7,259 nt of DNA from Clostridia bacterium. GTDB lineage: Bacteria > Bacillota > Clostridia > Oscillospirales > CAG-272. A model generated the notes under the pieces. It was not told where the DNA came from, searched no databases, and saw only the letters and a list, made by a program, of their open reading frames with translations. The position numbers and the translations under genes were made by a program. Location: assembly GCA_017386965.1 (NCBI GenBank), contig JAFOGE010000017.1, positions 1 to 7,259 on the forward strand. Direction: 5' to 3'. Below, in pieces: positions 1 to 5,589 of the stretch. Within the stretch, counting starts at the first letter, position 1, and each line of letters begins with the position of its first letter.

Positions 1-534
1 CCATACGGGAAGCGTCAGCAGAAGGAGGAGGGCGATCCCGAGCTGGAGTAAGCCAACGGTGCGGTAGCCGAAGGGCCATCCGCTTCCGGTCAGCGCATAT
101 CCCATGATAAAGGGGCTGATGATCGCACCCACGCCCCAGAAGCAGTGCAGCCAGCTCATATGGCGCGCCTTATAGTACAGAGCAACGTAGTTATTGAGTG
201 CCGCGTCGATCGCGCCTGCGCCAAGTCCGTAGGGAATGGCAAAGAGAAGCAGCATCCAAAGGCTTGTGGAGAAGGAAAAGCCGAAGAGCGAAAGCACGGT
301 GAGCAAAACGCTGAGGATGGTCACCGTCGGCGTGCCAAGCTTGCGGGTGAGCCTGTCCGAGAGGAGGCTGGAGAGAATGGTTCCTCCCGAGATCACCATC
401 GAGATCACGCCCATATAGGAAACGGGCAGGTTCAGCTCGGCGTGCATGGCAGGCCAGCCTGCGCCAAGCAGGGAATCGGGCAGTCCGAGACTGATAAAGG
501 CGAGATAGATGAGGGAAAGCAAAAGGCCGTACAT
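1..534 (-). CDS. MFS transporter, N-terminal part (runs off left edge)
   Basis: This is a major facilitator superfamily permease of the inner membrane, and its substrate cannot be told from the sequence. The 178 visible residues start at the ATG at 534, preceded by AAGGAGGAG about 7 nt upstream, and stay open to the window edge. Several hydrophobic helices are visible (about residues 4-18, 40-57, 70-87, 92-112, 132-148 and 159-176). Helices 2 and 3 are joined by the motif-A-like loop SDRLTRKLG (59-67), the MFS cytoplasmic signature. The N-terminal LGLPDSLLGAGWP (16-28) and the GLGAGAIDAALNNYVA stretch (103-118) resemble the FucP/sugar-type MFS branch common in Clostridia, and the later WLHCFWGVGAIISP (128-141) is also typical of it. 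Transcription is divergent from the aldolase gene. Only about the N-terminal half is present, assuming the usual length of roughly 400 residues. Confidence 0.85.
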   Translation of the reverse strand, partial: MYGLLLSLIYLAFISLGLPDSLLGAGWPAMHAELNLPVSYMGVISMVISGGTILSSLLSDRLTRKLGTPTVTILSVLLTVLSLFGFSFSTSLWMLLLFAIPYGLGAGAIDAALNNYVALYYKARHMSWLHCFWGVGAIISPFIMGYALTGSGWPFGYRTVGLLQLGIALLLLLTLPVW

Positions 535-612
535 AAAAGGGCTCCTCCTTACTCAAAACGCGCGATGCGGCAGCTGACAGGATCGCGTCAGTATCCAAGT
601 TAACCAAGGCGT

Positions 613-641
613 ATTATAGCATAGCGGAGCAACAAAGTCAA
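613..641 (-). promoter_or_regulatory. SigA-type promoter with extended -10 for the MFS gene
   Basis: On the minus strand TTGACT (641-636) is followed after exactly 17 bp by TATAAT (618-613). The -10 is preceded by TATGC, giving an extended -10 element. The transcript should start near 606 and give a leader of roughly 70 nt before the ATG at 534. Confidence 0.8.
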
Positions 642-658
642 GACGTCCACCGAAAAAA

Positions 659-729
659 GCGGAAGGCGTTGACATTGGGACAAAAATGTGATATAGTGAT
701 ACTAATCAGAAATGGGTTGCGGAAGGCGT
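659..729. repeat. Pair of 11-bp direct repeats around the aldolase promoter
   Basis: GCGGAAGGCGT occurs at 659-669 and again at 719-729, exactly 60 bp apart. The first copy touches the -35 box and the second lies in the early transcribed region, at about +16. The arrangement could be a two-site operator, but no protein can be named. Confidence 0.5.
669..697 (+). promoter_or_regulatory. SigA-type promoter for the threonine-aldolase-family gene
   Basis: TTGACA (669-674, a perfect -35), a 17-bp spacer and TATAGT (692-697), with TGTGA just before the -10 (extended -10). The predicted start is near 704, leaving a leader of about 90 nt. A weak hairpin in the leader pairs CCTTTC (730-735) with GAAAGG (746-751). 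The promoter is back to back with the MFS promoter, their -35 boxes 27 bp apart. Confidence 0.8.
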
Positions 730-794
730 CCTTTCTTTGTTGAACGAAAGGAAGGAAAAGCCACAAAAGCAGCCCTTGAAAACGGAGGATCGTT

Positions 795-1832
795 ATGCTA
801 TCGTTTGAATGTGATTATAACGTCGGTGCGCACCCCGAGATCCTTGAGGCTCTCCTGCGCACGAACATGGAGCCCTGCCCGGGATACGGAAAGGACCCCT
901 ACACCGAGCAGGCGCGCGAGAAGATCCGTTTGTCCTGCGGACGGGAGGATGCCGACGTTCGCTTTTTGGTGGGCGGAACGCAGACCAACCGCATCGTCAT
1001 CGACTCGATGCTCAAGAGCTACGAGGGCGTGATCGCGGCCACCACGGGGCACATCAGTGCCCATGAGGCAGGTGCCATTGAGGCGTCCGGGCACAAGGTG
1101 CTGACCGTTCCGGGATATGACGGCAAGCTTTCCGCGCATGACGTGGAGGCCTTGATCGACACCTTTTATGCCGACGGCTCGCACGAGCATATGGTCTTTC
1201 CGGGCATGGTCTATATCTCGCATCCCACCGAGTACGGAACGCTTTATACGCTTGCCGAATTGCAGGAGCTTTCCGCGCTCTGCCGCCGCCATGCGATCCC
1301 GCTCTTTCTGGACGGGGCAAGGCTTGGCTACGGGCTGATGAGTCGGGATACCGACGTCACCCTTGCGGATATCGCCGCGCTTTGCGACGTTTTCTATATC
1401 GGCGGAACCAAGGTTGGCGCACTTTGCGGTGAGGCGGTCGTCTTTACGCATGACAATGCGCCAAAGCATTTCTTCACCACCGTCAAGCAAAACGGTGCGC
1501 TTCTTGCAAAGGGGCGCTTGCTTGGCGTGCAGTTCGATACGCTCTTTACCGACGATCTCTACCTGCGCATCAGCCAAAACGCCATCGATCGCGCAGAGGA
1601 GCTGAAGGAGCTGTTTTTGGAGAAGGGGTATTCGTTCTTCAAGTTCTCCCCCACGAACCAGCAGTTTATCCTTCTCTCGGACGAGCAGATCGAGGCGCTT
1701 TCGAAGCAGGTTCGCTTTGAGATCTGGGAGCGCGTGGACGCGGGACACTGTGCCGTCCGCTTTGCCACCAGCTGGGCAACGACGAGTGAGGATATTGAGG
1801 CACTGCGTGAAATTCTGACGCGCGTGGGTTGA
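795..1832 (+). CDS. Low-specificity threonine aldolase / beta-eliminating lyase family protein
   Basis: This 345-residue cytosolic PLP enzyme of fold type I most likely cleaves L-threonine or L-allo-threonine to glycine and acetaldehyde. The PLP lysine is K206 in YIGGTKVGAL (201-210). The pyridine-nitrogen aspartate and the following conserved arginine lie in DGAR (173-176). H86, five residues before E91, matches the PLP-stacking histidine of LtaE-type aldolases, and R322 in VRFATSW (321-327) matches their conserved C-terminal carboxylate-binding arginine. The length fits the family. The N-terminus (CDYNVGAHPEIL, 6-17) differs from the SDT motif of classical LtaE and fits a variant subgroup common in Firmicutes, so another beta-elimination or aldol activity is possible. 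The ATG at 795 follows GGAGG at 784-788. The gene is monocistronic and divergent from the MFS gene. Confidence 0.88.
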   Translation: MLSFECDYNVGAHPEILEALLRTNMEPCPGYGKDPYTEQAREKIRLSCGREDADVRFLVGGTQTNRIVIDSMLKSYEGVIAATTGHISAHEAGAIEASGHKVLTVPGYDGKLSAHDVEALIDTFYADGSHEHMVFPGMVYISHPTEYGTLYTLAELQELSALCRRHAIPLFLDGARLGYGLMSRDTDVTLADIAALCDVFYIGGTKVGALCGEAVVFTHDNAPKHFFTTVKQNGALLAKGRLLGVQFDTLFTDDLYLRISQNAIDRAEELKELFLEKGYSFFKFSPTNQQFILLSDEQIEALSKQVRFEIWERVDAGHCAVRFATSWATTSEDIEALREILTRVG

Positions 1833-1860
1833 TTGGAGGACGGAGTGCTCGGGCAAGCCT

Positions 1861-1902
1861 TGCGTCCAGACCCGTTATCCGTCCGCGCGGAGCGCATTTT
1901 TT
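1861..1902 (+). terminator. Probable intrinsic terminator after the aldolase gene
   Basis: TGCGTCC (1861-1867) can pair with GGAGCGCA (1889-1896) with one bulged base, directly followed by six T (1897-1902). A smaller hairpin, GCGC-GGA-GCGC (1885-1895), could serve the same T-run. The stem is weaker than the other terminators in the window, and GGACGGA (1838-1844) competes by pairing with TCCGTCC (1878-1884). Confidence 0.5.
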
Positions 1903-1913
1903 ACAAAAAACCT

Positions 1914-1952
1914 CTACCGTGGGTGGATTTCTCCCCACTAAACCAACGGTAG
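1914..1952. repeat. Imperfect inverted repeat upstream of the XRE gene
   Basis: The arms CTACCGTGGGT (1914-1924) and ACCAACGGTAG (1942-1952) are complementary at 10 of 11 positions around a 17-nt loop. TTTTT follows at 1959-1963. It may be a second terminator for the aldolase transcript, or an operator just upstream of the -35 region of the regulator gene. Confidence 0.55.
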
Positions 1953-1953
1953 G

Positions 1954-1988
1954 TGTACTTTTTGCGCAAGGAACGGTATACTGTATAC
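1954..1988 (+). promoter_or_regulatory. Promoter with overlapping palindromic operator of the XRE gene
   Basis: TATACT (1977-1982) is a good -10 box. At a 17-bp spacing only a poor -35 (TGTACT, 1954-1959) is seen. The perfect palindrome GTATAC-T-GTATAC (1976-1988) covers the -10, the position expected for an autorepressed regulator. Binding by the gene's own HTH protein is inference. Confidence 0.45.
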
Positions 1989-2003
1989 GAAAGGAGGCAG
2001 CGT

Positions 2004-2612
2004 ATGGATCAGATCAAGATCGGAAGATTTATTGCCGAATGCAGAAAACAAAAGGAGCTTACGCAGGCGCAGCTGGCAGAGAGGCTGGGGATCACGGATA
2101 AGGCCGTTTCCAAATGGGAGAGAGGACTTTCACTCCCGGATTCCTCCATCATGCTGGAGCTTTGCGCGCTTCTGGGAATTACCGTCAACGAATTATTAAA
2201 TGGGGAGGAAATCAGTATGGAAAACCAAAATCAGAAAAACGAAGAGCTTTTGCTCGAGATGTCAAAGGAATTGGAAAGAAAGAACAAGACGATCTGGAAT
2301 ACCATGTGGGTGATCATGGGCGTCTGCATGCTCGGCCTTTTTGCAGGCCTCTTTGCCGTGGCACACTTTATGCCCGAGGGACCTTGGCAGCTGGTGGCGA
2401 TCCTCGGCCTTTGCGTTGTGTTCCTGATCCCGTGCTTCTATGCCTTAAAGCTTGAGGTCAGCGTGGGCGCTTACAAATGCAAGAATTGCGGCCACGAGAT
2501 CGTTCCCACCTATCGGGAAGCCCTTTGGGCCATGCACTGTGGAACCACGCGCCACCTCAAATGCCCCGCGTGCGGAAAGCGCACCTGGTGTAAAAAGGTG
2601 ATCAAGAAGTAA
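2004..2612 (+). CDS. XRE-family HTH regulator with two TM helices and a zinc ribbon
   Basis: This 202-residue protein has three parts. A Cro/CI-type helix-turn-helix occupies about residues 5-62: TQAQLAERLGI (20-30) is the first HTH helix and turn, and TDKAVSKWERG (31-41) the recognition helix. A charged, probably helical linker (about 72-96) is rich in E, N and Q. Two hydrophobic segments (about 99-122 and 129-149) should place the protein in the membrane. The tail carries CKNC (159-162) and CPAC (187-190), a likely zinc ribbon, with H164, C179 and C196 nearby. The architecture recurs in Clostridia, and its signal is not established to my knowledge. The start at 2004 is chosen because AAGGAGG (1991-1997) lies 6 nt upstream. 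An upstream ATG at 1953 lies inside the promoter region and lacks a site. The gene stands alone between a palindromic operator and a strong terminator. Confidence 0.85.
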   Translation: MDQIKIGRFIAECRKQKELTQAQLAERLGITDKAVSKWERGLSLPDSSIMLELCALLGITVNELLNGEEISMENQNQKNEELLLEMSKELERKNKTIWNTMWVIMGVCMLGLFAGLFAVAHFMPEGPWQLVAILGLCVVFLIPCFYALKLEVSVGAYKCKNCGHEIVPTYREALWAMHCGTTRHLKCPACGKRTWCKKVIKK

Positions 2613-2637
2613 ATTCTTTGCTTTAGCAGAGTGGAGC

Positions 2638-2673
2638 AAGGAGCCGACCTCACAGTCGGCTCCTTAAAATTTT
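2638..2673 (+). terminator. Rho-independent terminator of the XRE gene
   Basis: AAGGAGCCGAC (2638-2648) and GTCGGCTCCTT (2655-2665) form an 11-bp perfect stem with a 6-nt loop (CTCACA). AAAATTTT follows at 2666-2673. It starts 26 nt after the stop codon. Confidence 0.88.
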
Positions 2674-2702
2674 CGCATGGAGCGAAAAAAACGCAGAACG
2701 GG

Positions 2703-2731
2703 TTGCAATATGCATCCAAATATGGTACAAT
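2703..2731 (+). promoter_or_regulatory. SigA-type promoter of the P-loop kinase/cyclase operon
   Basis: TTGCAA (2703-2708), a 17-bp spacer and TACAAT (2726-2731), preceded by TATGG (extended -10). The start near 2738 gives a leader of about 34 nt to the ATG at 2772. Its -35 region, GGTTGCAAT, is identical to that of the mgtE promoter. Confidence 0.75.
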
Positions 2732-2771
2732 GCTATCAGAAATTCATCCGAATGGAGTGGAGAGGCAGAGT

Positions 2772-3311
2772 ATGAAAAAGGTGATCGTCATCGGTTGTCC
2801 CGGAAGCGGAAAAACAACCTTTGCAGAAAAGCTGCATCGAATCACGGGGCTTCCGTTGTATTATCTGGATGCGATCTGGCACAAGCCGGATCAGAGCCAT
2901 ATTACGCGAGAGGACTTTGACGCGCGTATGTCGGATATTTTCGCGACTCCCGCATGGATCATCGACGGAAATTACAATCGAACCATCGAAATGCGTCTGC
3001 AGCAGTGCGACACCGTATTCCTGTTTGACCTCCCCACTGCGCTCTGCATCCAAGGAGCAACCGAGCGACTTGGAAAGGGCCGCTACGATCTGCCATGGGT
3101 CGAAAAGGAATTGTCGGAAGAGCTGAAGCGGTCCATTGAGGAGTTCCCGCGCAGCAGTCTGCCGCGGATATACGAATTGCTGGAGCGGTATCAAGACGGC
3201 AGACGTGTGACTGTATTTCACTCGCGAGAGGCCGCAGACGCATACCTGCAAGCGATCGCTTCCAATTTTCAAATGGAGGGATCCGAAAACAAAACGCACA
3301 GTGGAGAATAA
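2772..3311 (+). CDS. P-loop NTPase of the FlaR/adenylate-kinase-like family
   Basis: This 179-residue cytosolic protein resembles the 'DNA topology modulation protein FlaR'/adenylate-kinase-like group. These are small nucleotide-kinase-fold enzymes whose substrate is generally unknown. The Walker A loop is GCPGSGKT (8-15, K14). WIIDGNY (62-68) matches the substrate-side motif of the group. TVFLFDLP (81-88) is the Walker-B-like strand with D86. RLGKGRYDLPW (99-109) fits the lid region, and FHSREAADAYL (149-159) the typical C-terminal strand and helix. The start at 2772 is preferred over an in-frame ATG at 2631. The latter would add 47 residues read through the terminator and promoter, whereas 2772 has AGAGG (2761-2765) at 6 nt and MKKVIVIG is the normal family N-terminus. 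It is the first gene of an operon, its stop codon 3 nt before the cyclase ATG. Confidence 0.85.
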   Translation: MKKVIVIGCPGSGKTTFAEKLHRITGLPLYYLDAIWHKPDQSHITREDFDARMSDIFATPAWIIDGNYNRTIEMRLQQCDTVFLFDLPTALCIQGATERLGKGRYDLPWVEKELSEELKRSIEEFPRSSLPRIYELLERYQDGRRVTVFHSREAADAYLQAIASNFQMEGSENKTHSGE

Positions 3312-3314
3312 ACG

Positions 3315-3914
3315 ATGAAGATTTACGATATTTCGCAAGAGGTATTTGGCTGCCAAGTATATCCGGGAGATCCCGCCCCCGAAAGGAAGGTGCTTTCTTC
3401 GGTCGAAAAGGGCGACGTGTGCAATCTGACGGCCCTTTGTATGTGCGCCCACAACGGTACGCATATTGATGCGCCCTTTCATTTCTTACAGGACGGGAAG
3501 ACCGTGGATGCCATCGGCTTGGATGCCTTCGTTGGCATGGCATACGTGGCAGAGCATCAGGGAATCGTGTCCGGAGAGGATGCTTTGGCAATCCTGCAAA
3601 AAGCGCAAGAGCAAGGTCGGGATGCGGCAAAGCGGATTCTAATTAAGGGAGAGGCCGAGGTGTCTATCGAAGCCGCAAGGGCGTTTGCCCGATCGGGTCT
3701 TCTGCTTCTTGGCAATGAATCGCAGACGGTTGGACCGCCTGCTGCGCCCATGGAGGTGCATCTTGTGCTTTTGTCTGCCAACGTGATCTTGCTGGAGGGA
3801 ATTCGCTTAGCTGAGGTTCCGCAGGGCGTTTACCTTCTCAATGCCGCGCCCTTGCAGCTGGCCGGTGCGGATGGCTCGCCCTGCAGAGCGATTTTGATGG
3901 ATCCGGAATTTTAG
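3315..3914 (+). CDS. Cyclase-family metal-dependent hydrolase (kynurenine-formamidase-like)
   Basis: This 199-residue soluble hydrolase belongs to the cyclase/KynB superfamily, whose known members include arylformamidase (N-formylkynurenine to kynurenine plus formate). The signature HNGTHIDAPFH (46-56) supplies H46, H50 and D52, which match the metal ligands of KynB, and H56, matching its general base. H149 and E161 are 12 residues apart, the same spacing as the remaining KynB ligands. The C-terminal GADGSPCRAILMD (184-196) matches the family's G-SP-RA ending. No other tryptophan-catabolism gene is in the window, so the natural substrate is open. The ATG lies 3 nt after the upstream stop, and its GGAG (3303-3306) lies inside the previous gene, so translation is probably coupled. 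I see no convincing terminator behind it, so some readthrough toward mgtE is possible. Confidence 0.85.
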   Translation: MKIYDISQEVFGCQVYPGDPAPERKVLSSVEKGDVCNLTALCMCAHNGTHIDAPFHFLQDGKTVDAIGLDAFVGMAYVAEHQGIVSGEDALAILQKAQEQGRDAAKRILIKGEAEVSIEAARAFARSGLLLLGNESQTVGPPAAPMEVHLVLLSANVILLEGIRLAEVPQGVYLLNAAPLQLAGADGSPCRAILMDPEF

Positions 3915-3943
3915 CAGGCCGCAAAAAGAAAATGCCAAACCGG

Positions 3944-3972
3944 TTGCAATCGACCTCAAAATGTGATACAAT
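3944..3972 (+). promoter_or_regulatory. SigA-type promoter of mgtE
   Basis: TTGCAA (3944-3949), a 17-bp spacer and TACAAT (3967-3972), with TGTGA before the -10 (extended -10). The hexamers are identical to those of the promoter at 2703-2731. The predicted start is near 3979. Confidence 0.78.
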
Positions 3973-3978
3973 ACTCTT

Positions 3979-4090
3979 AGAGAACCGTCAGTGCTTGAAA
4001 ACGCGCACCTGTCGCGATCGCAAGCTATGAAAGGGTGGAACAAGCGGTCGCTTGGCCTTCGTGATATTTGATCGATTGGGGGGATGAAAG
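3979..4090 (+). promoter_or_regulatory. Structured 5' leader of mgtE with alternative hairpins
   Basis: The leader of about 112 nt contains GCTTG at 3993-3997 and 4050-4054 and CAAGC at 4021-4025 and 4041-4045. One fold pairs 3993-3997 with 4021-4025, enclosing CGCG/CGCG (4002-4005 with 4013-4016). The second hairpin pairs 4041-4045 with 4050-4054 around GGTC, with GG/CC extending it. CAAGC at 4021 could instead take the GCTTG at 4050, so the two halves can exchange partners. The leader lacks the recognisable sequence of the M-box magnesium riboswitch. The ribosome site is a G-run (4078-4083), unlike the AGGAG sites elsewhere here. A regulatory role is inference. Confidence 0.4.
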
Positions 4091-5485
4091 ATGTCGGAGG
4101 AATTTGAGGAAAAGGTATCCTTGAGAGATTACAAGGCGGAAATTCTCCAAATTTTAAGAAGCGATTTCACAGCATCGGATGTGCAGGAGGAGCTTCTCAG
4201 ATACCATGAGAATGATATTGCGGCGGCATTGGCAGAGCTGCAGCAGGAGGAGCGTCAAAGCATTTACCAAGCGCTTGACGCAGATACGCTTGCCGGTATT
4301 TTTGAATACGTCGATACGTTGAGTGACTATCTTGAGGAGCTTGAGGAAGAGAAAAGAGTTGAAATCCTCTCTCGTGTTGAGCCTGCCTCCGCGATTGCCT
4401 ACCTGGAGGAGCTTGACAAGGAGGAGGGGGAATCCATCATCGAGGAGCTTCCCGAGGAAGCCAGGGAAGAGATTGCGCTTTTGAACTCCTATGAAAAGGA
4501 CGAGATCGGTAGCACGATGAGCACGGATTATATTTCGATCCGTCAGGGAGTCGGCGTAAGAGGCGCTATGAATGAGTTGATCGCTCAGGCCGCGGAAATC
4601 GATAACGTTTCAACGATTTACGTGGTCGATGCGGAGGATGTCTTTGTAGGCGCGATTGATCTGAAGGATCTGATCCGCGCGAGGGCGGGCATGCCGCTGG
4701 AGGACATCCTTGTGACGTCCTATCCGTTTGTTTACGCGAATGAATCCGTTGAGAATTGTATTGAGCGCCTTAAGGACTATTCCGAGGATTCCATCCCGGT
4801 TTTGGATATGGAAAACAAGCTCCGCGGTGTCCTGATCGCGCGTGACCTTGCCGAGATGATCGAGGATCAGATCAGCGAGGATTACGCAAAGCTGGGTGGC
4901 TTGACCGCAGAGGAGGATGTTCAGGAGCCGTTGCTCAAGAGCATCGGTAAGAGATTGCCCTGGTTGATCGTTTTGTTTGGCCTTGGACTGGTCGTTTCAA
5001 GCATTGTGGGAATGTTTGATCACGTCGTTTCCTATCTGCCCTTGCTCGTATCCTTCCAATCCTTGATTCTGGGTATGGCGGGCAACGTGGGAACACAATC
5101 GCTTGCGGTTACGATTCGCTCCTTGATGGACGAAAATCTCACGGGCAAGCAAAAGCTGCTTCTGGTTCTCAAGGAGGCAAGAGTGGGGCTTTGCAACGGC
5201 TTGATCCTCGGAAGCCTTTCGGTCGCCTTGATTGGGCTCTATCTTTATCTGATGAGAGGGGAACCGCCGGTCCTTGCGTTTTCCGTATCCTTCTGTACGG
5301 GAATCGCACTTGCGGTGGCAATGCTTTTGTCCAGCATATTTGGCACGACGATCCCGATCTTCTTCAAGAAGCTGAATATTGATCCGGCCGTTGCCTCGGG
5401 ACCGTTTATCACGACAATCAACGATCTGGTAGCCGTCGTTGCCTATTACGGCTTGGCGTGGCTTTTGCTTCTGTCTTGGCTGTAA
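4091..5485 (+). CDS. mgtE: Magnesium transporter MgtE
   Basis: This 464-residue protein is a homodimeric Mg2+ channel of the cell membrane, gated by cytoplasmic Mg2+. The order is canonical. An acidic helical N domain spans about residues 10-135, with repeated EELxxEEK-type helices. A CBS pair follows (about 138-262), including MSTDYISIRQGVGVRGAM (143-160), VVDAEDVFVGAIDLKDL (178-194), SIPVLDMENKLRGVL (234-248) and IARDLAEM (249-256). A plug-like linker leads to five membrane helices (about 288-308, 313-337, 365-388, 393-417 and 438-463). GMAGNVGTQSL (328-338) and DPAVASGPFITTINDL (431-446) are MgtE signatures, and D445 probably corresponds to the pore aspartate known from the Thermus protein. 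The N domain is rich in E and D, as expected for Mg2+ sensing. The gene has its own promoter and leader and ends at a strong hairpin. Confidence 0.95.
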   Translation: MSEEFEEKVSLRDYKAEILQILRSDFTASDVQEELLRYHENDIAAALAELQQEERQSIYQALDADTLAGIFEYVDTLSDYLEELEEEKRVEILSRVEPASAIAYLEELDKEEGESIIEELPEEAREEIALLNSYEKDEIGSTMSTDYISIRQGVGVRGAMNELIAQAAEIDNVSTIYVVDAEDVFVGAIDLKDLIRARAGMPLEDILVTSYPFVYANESVENCIERLKDYSEDSIPVLDMENKLRGVLIARDLAEMIEDQISEDYAKLGGLTAEEDVQEPLLKSIGKRLPWLIVLFGLGLVVSSIVGMFDHVVSYLPLLVSFQSLILGMAGNVGTQSLAVTIRSLMDENLTGKQKLLLVLKEARVGLCNGLILGSLSVALIGLYLYLMRGEPPVLAFSVSFCTGIALAVAMLLSSIFGTTIPIFFKKLNIDPAVASGPFITTINDLVAVVAYYGLAWLLLLSWL

Positions 5486-5492
5486 AACACAT

Positions 5493-5546
5493 GGGAAACG
5501 CCGACGGAGCGGATACAGCAATCGAACAAACGCATAACAAAAGCGG
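5493..5546 (+). repeat. Dispersed intergenic repeat, copy A
   Basis: This stretch of about 54 bp, starting 7 nt after the mgtE stop, aligns in the same orientation with 6533-6586. I count 43 identities with one gap. The best-conserved core reads GAGCGGATA, AG, AATCGAACAA, then CGCA. Its 3' end overlaps the left arm of the mgtE terminator. Confidence 0.6.
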
Positions 5547-5581
5547 GCTGACGAGGTTCATCGTCAGCCCGCTTTTGTTAT
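5534..5581. terminator. Bidirectional terminator between mgtE and the CPBP-like gene
   Basis: A perfect 21-bp inverted repeat (5534-5554 and 5561-5581) with a 6-nt loop GGTTCA has a G+C-rich top and an AACAAAA/TTTTGTT base. It gives a T-rich 3' side on both strands. It lies between the stop codons of two convergent genes and can end both transcripts. Confidence 0.93.
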
Positions 5582-5589
5582 TTCTGTGC

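Noticed and set aside
145..603. Plus-strand open frame of 152 codons at the left edge
   Set aside because: It is antisense to the MFS gene, has a charged, non-globular composition, and the opposite strand shows clear membrane helices and MFS motifs.
1953..2003. Upstream ATG for the XRE gene adding 17 residues
   Set aside because: It lies inside the promoter and operator region with no ribosome site. The ATG at 2004 has AAGGAGG at ideal spacing and begins a normal HTH N-terminus.
2631..2771. Upstream ATG for the P-loop kinase adding 47 residues
   Set aside because: The added part would be read through a strong terminator and a promoter, while MKKVIVIG at 2772 is the standard start of the fold.
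4030..4047. T-box-like core (AAAGGGTGGAAC followed by AAGCGG) in the mgtE leader
   Set aside because: The T-box consensus continues ACCGCG, which is interrupted here. The leader is too short for stem I plus antiterminator, and there is no following terminator with a T-run. mgtE is also not an amino-acid-related gene.
3979..4090. M-box magnesium riboswitch upstream of mgtE
   Set aside because: It was expected from function, but the conserved M-box core is not recognisable and the leader is shorter than a typical M-box with its expression platform.
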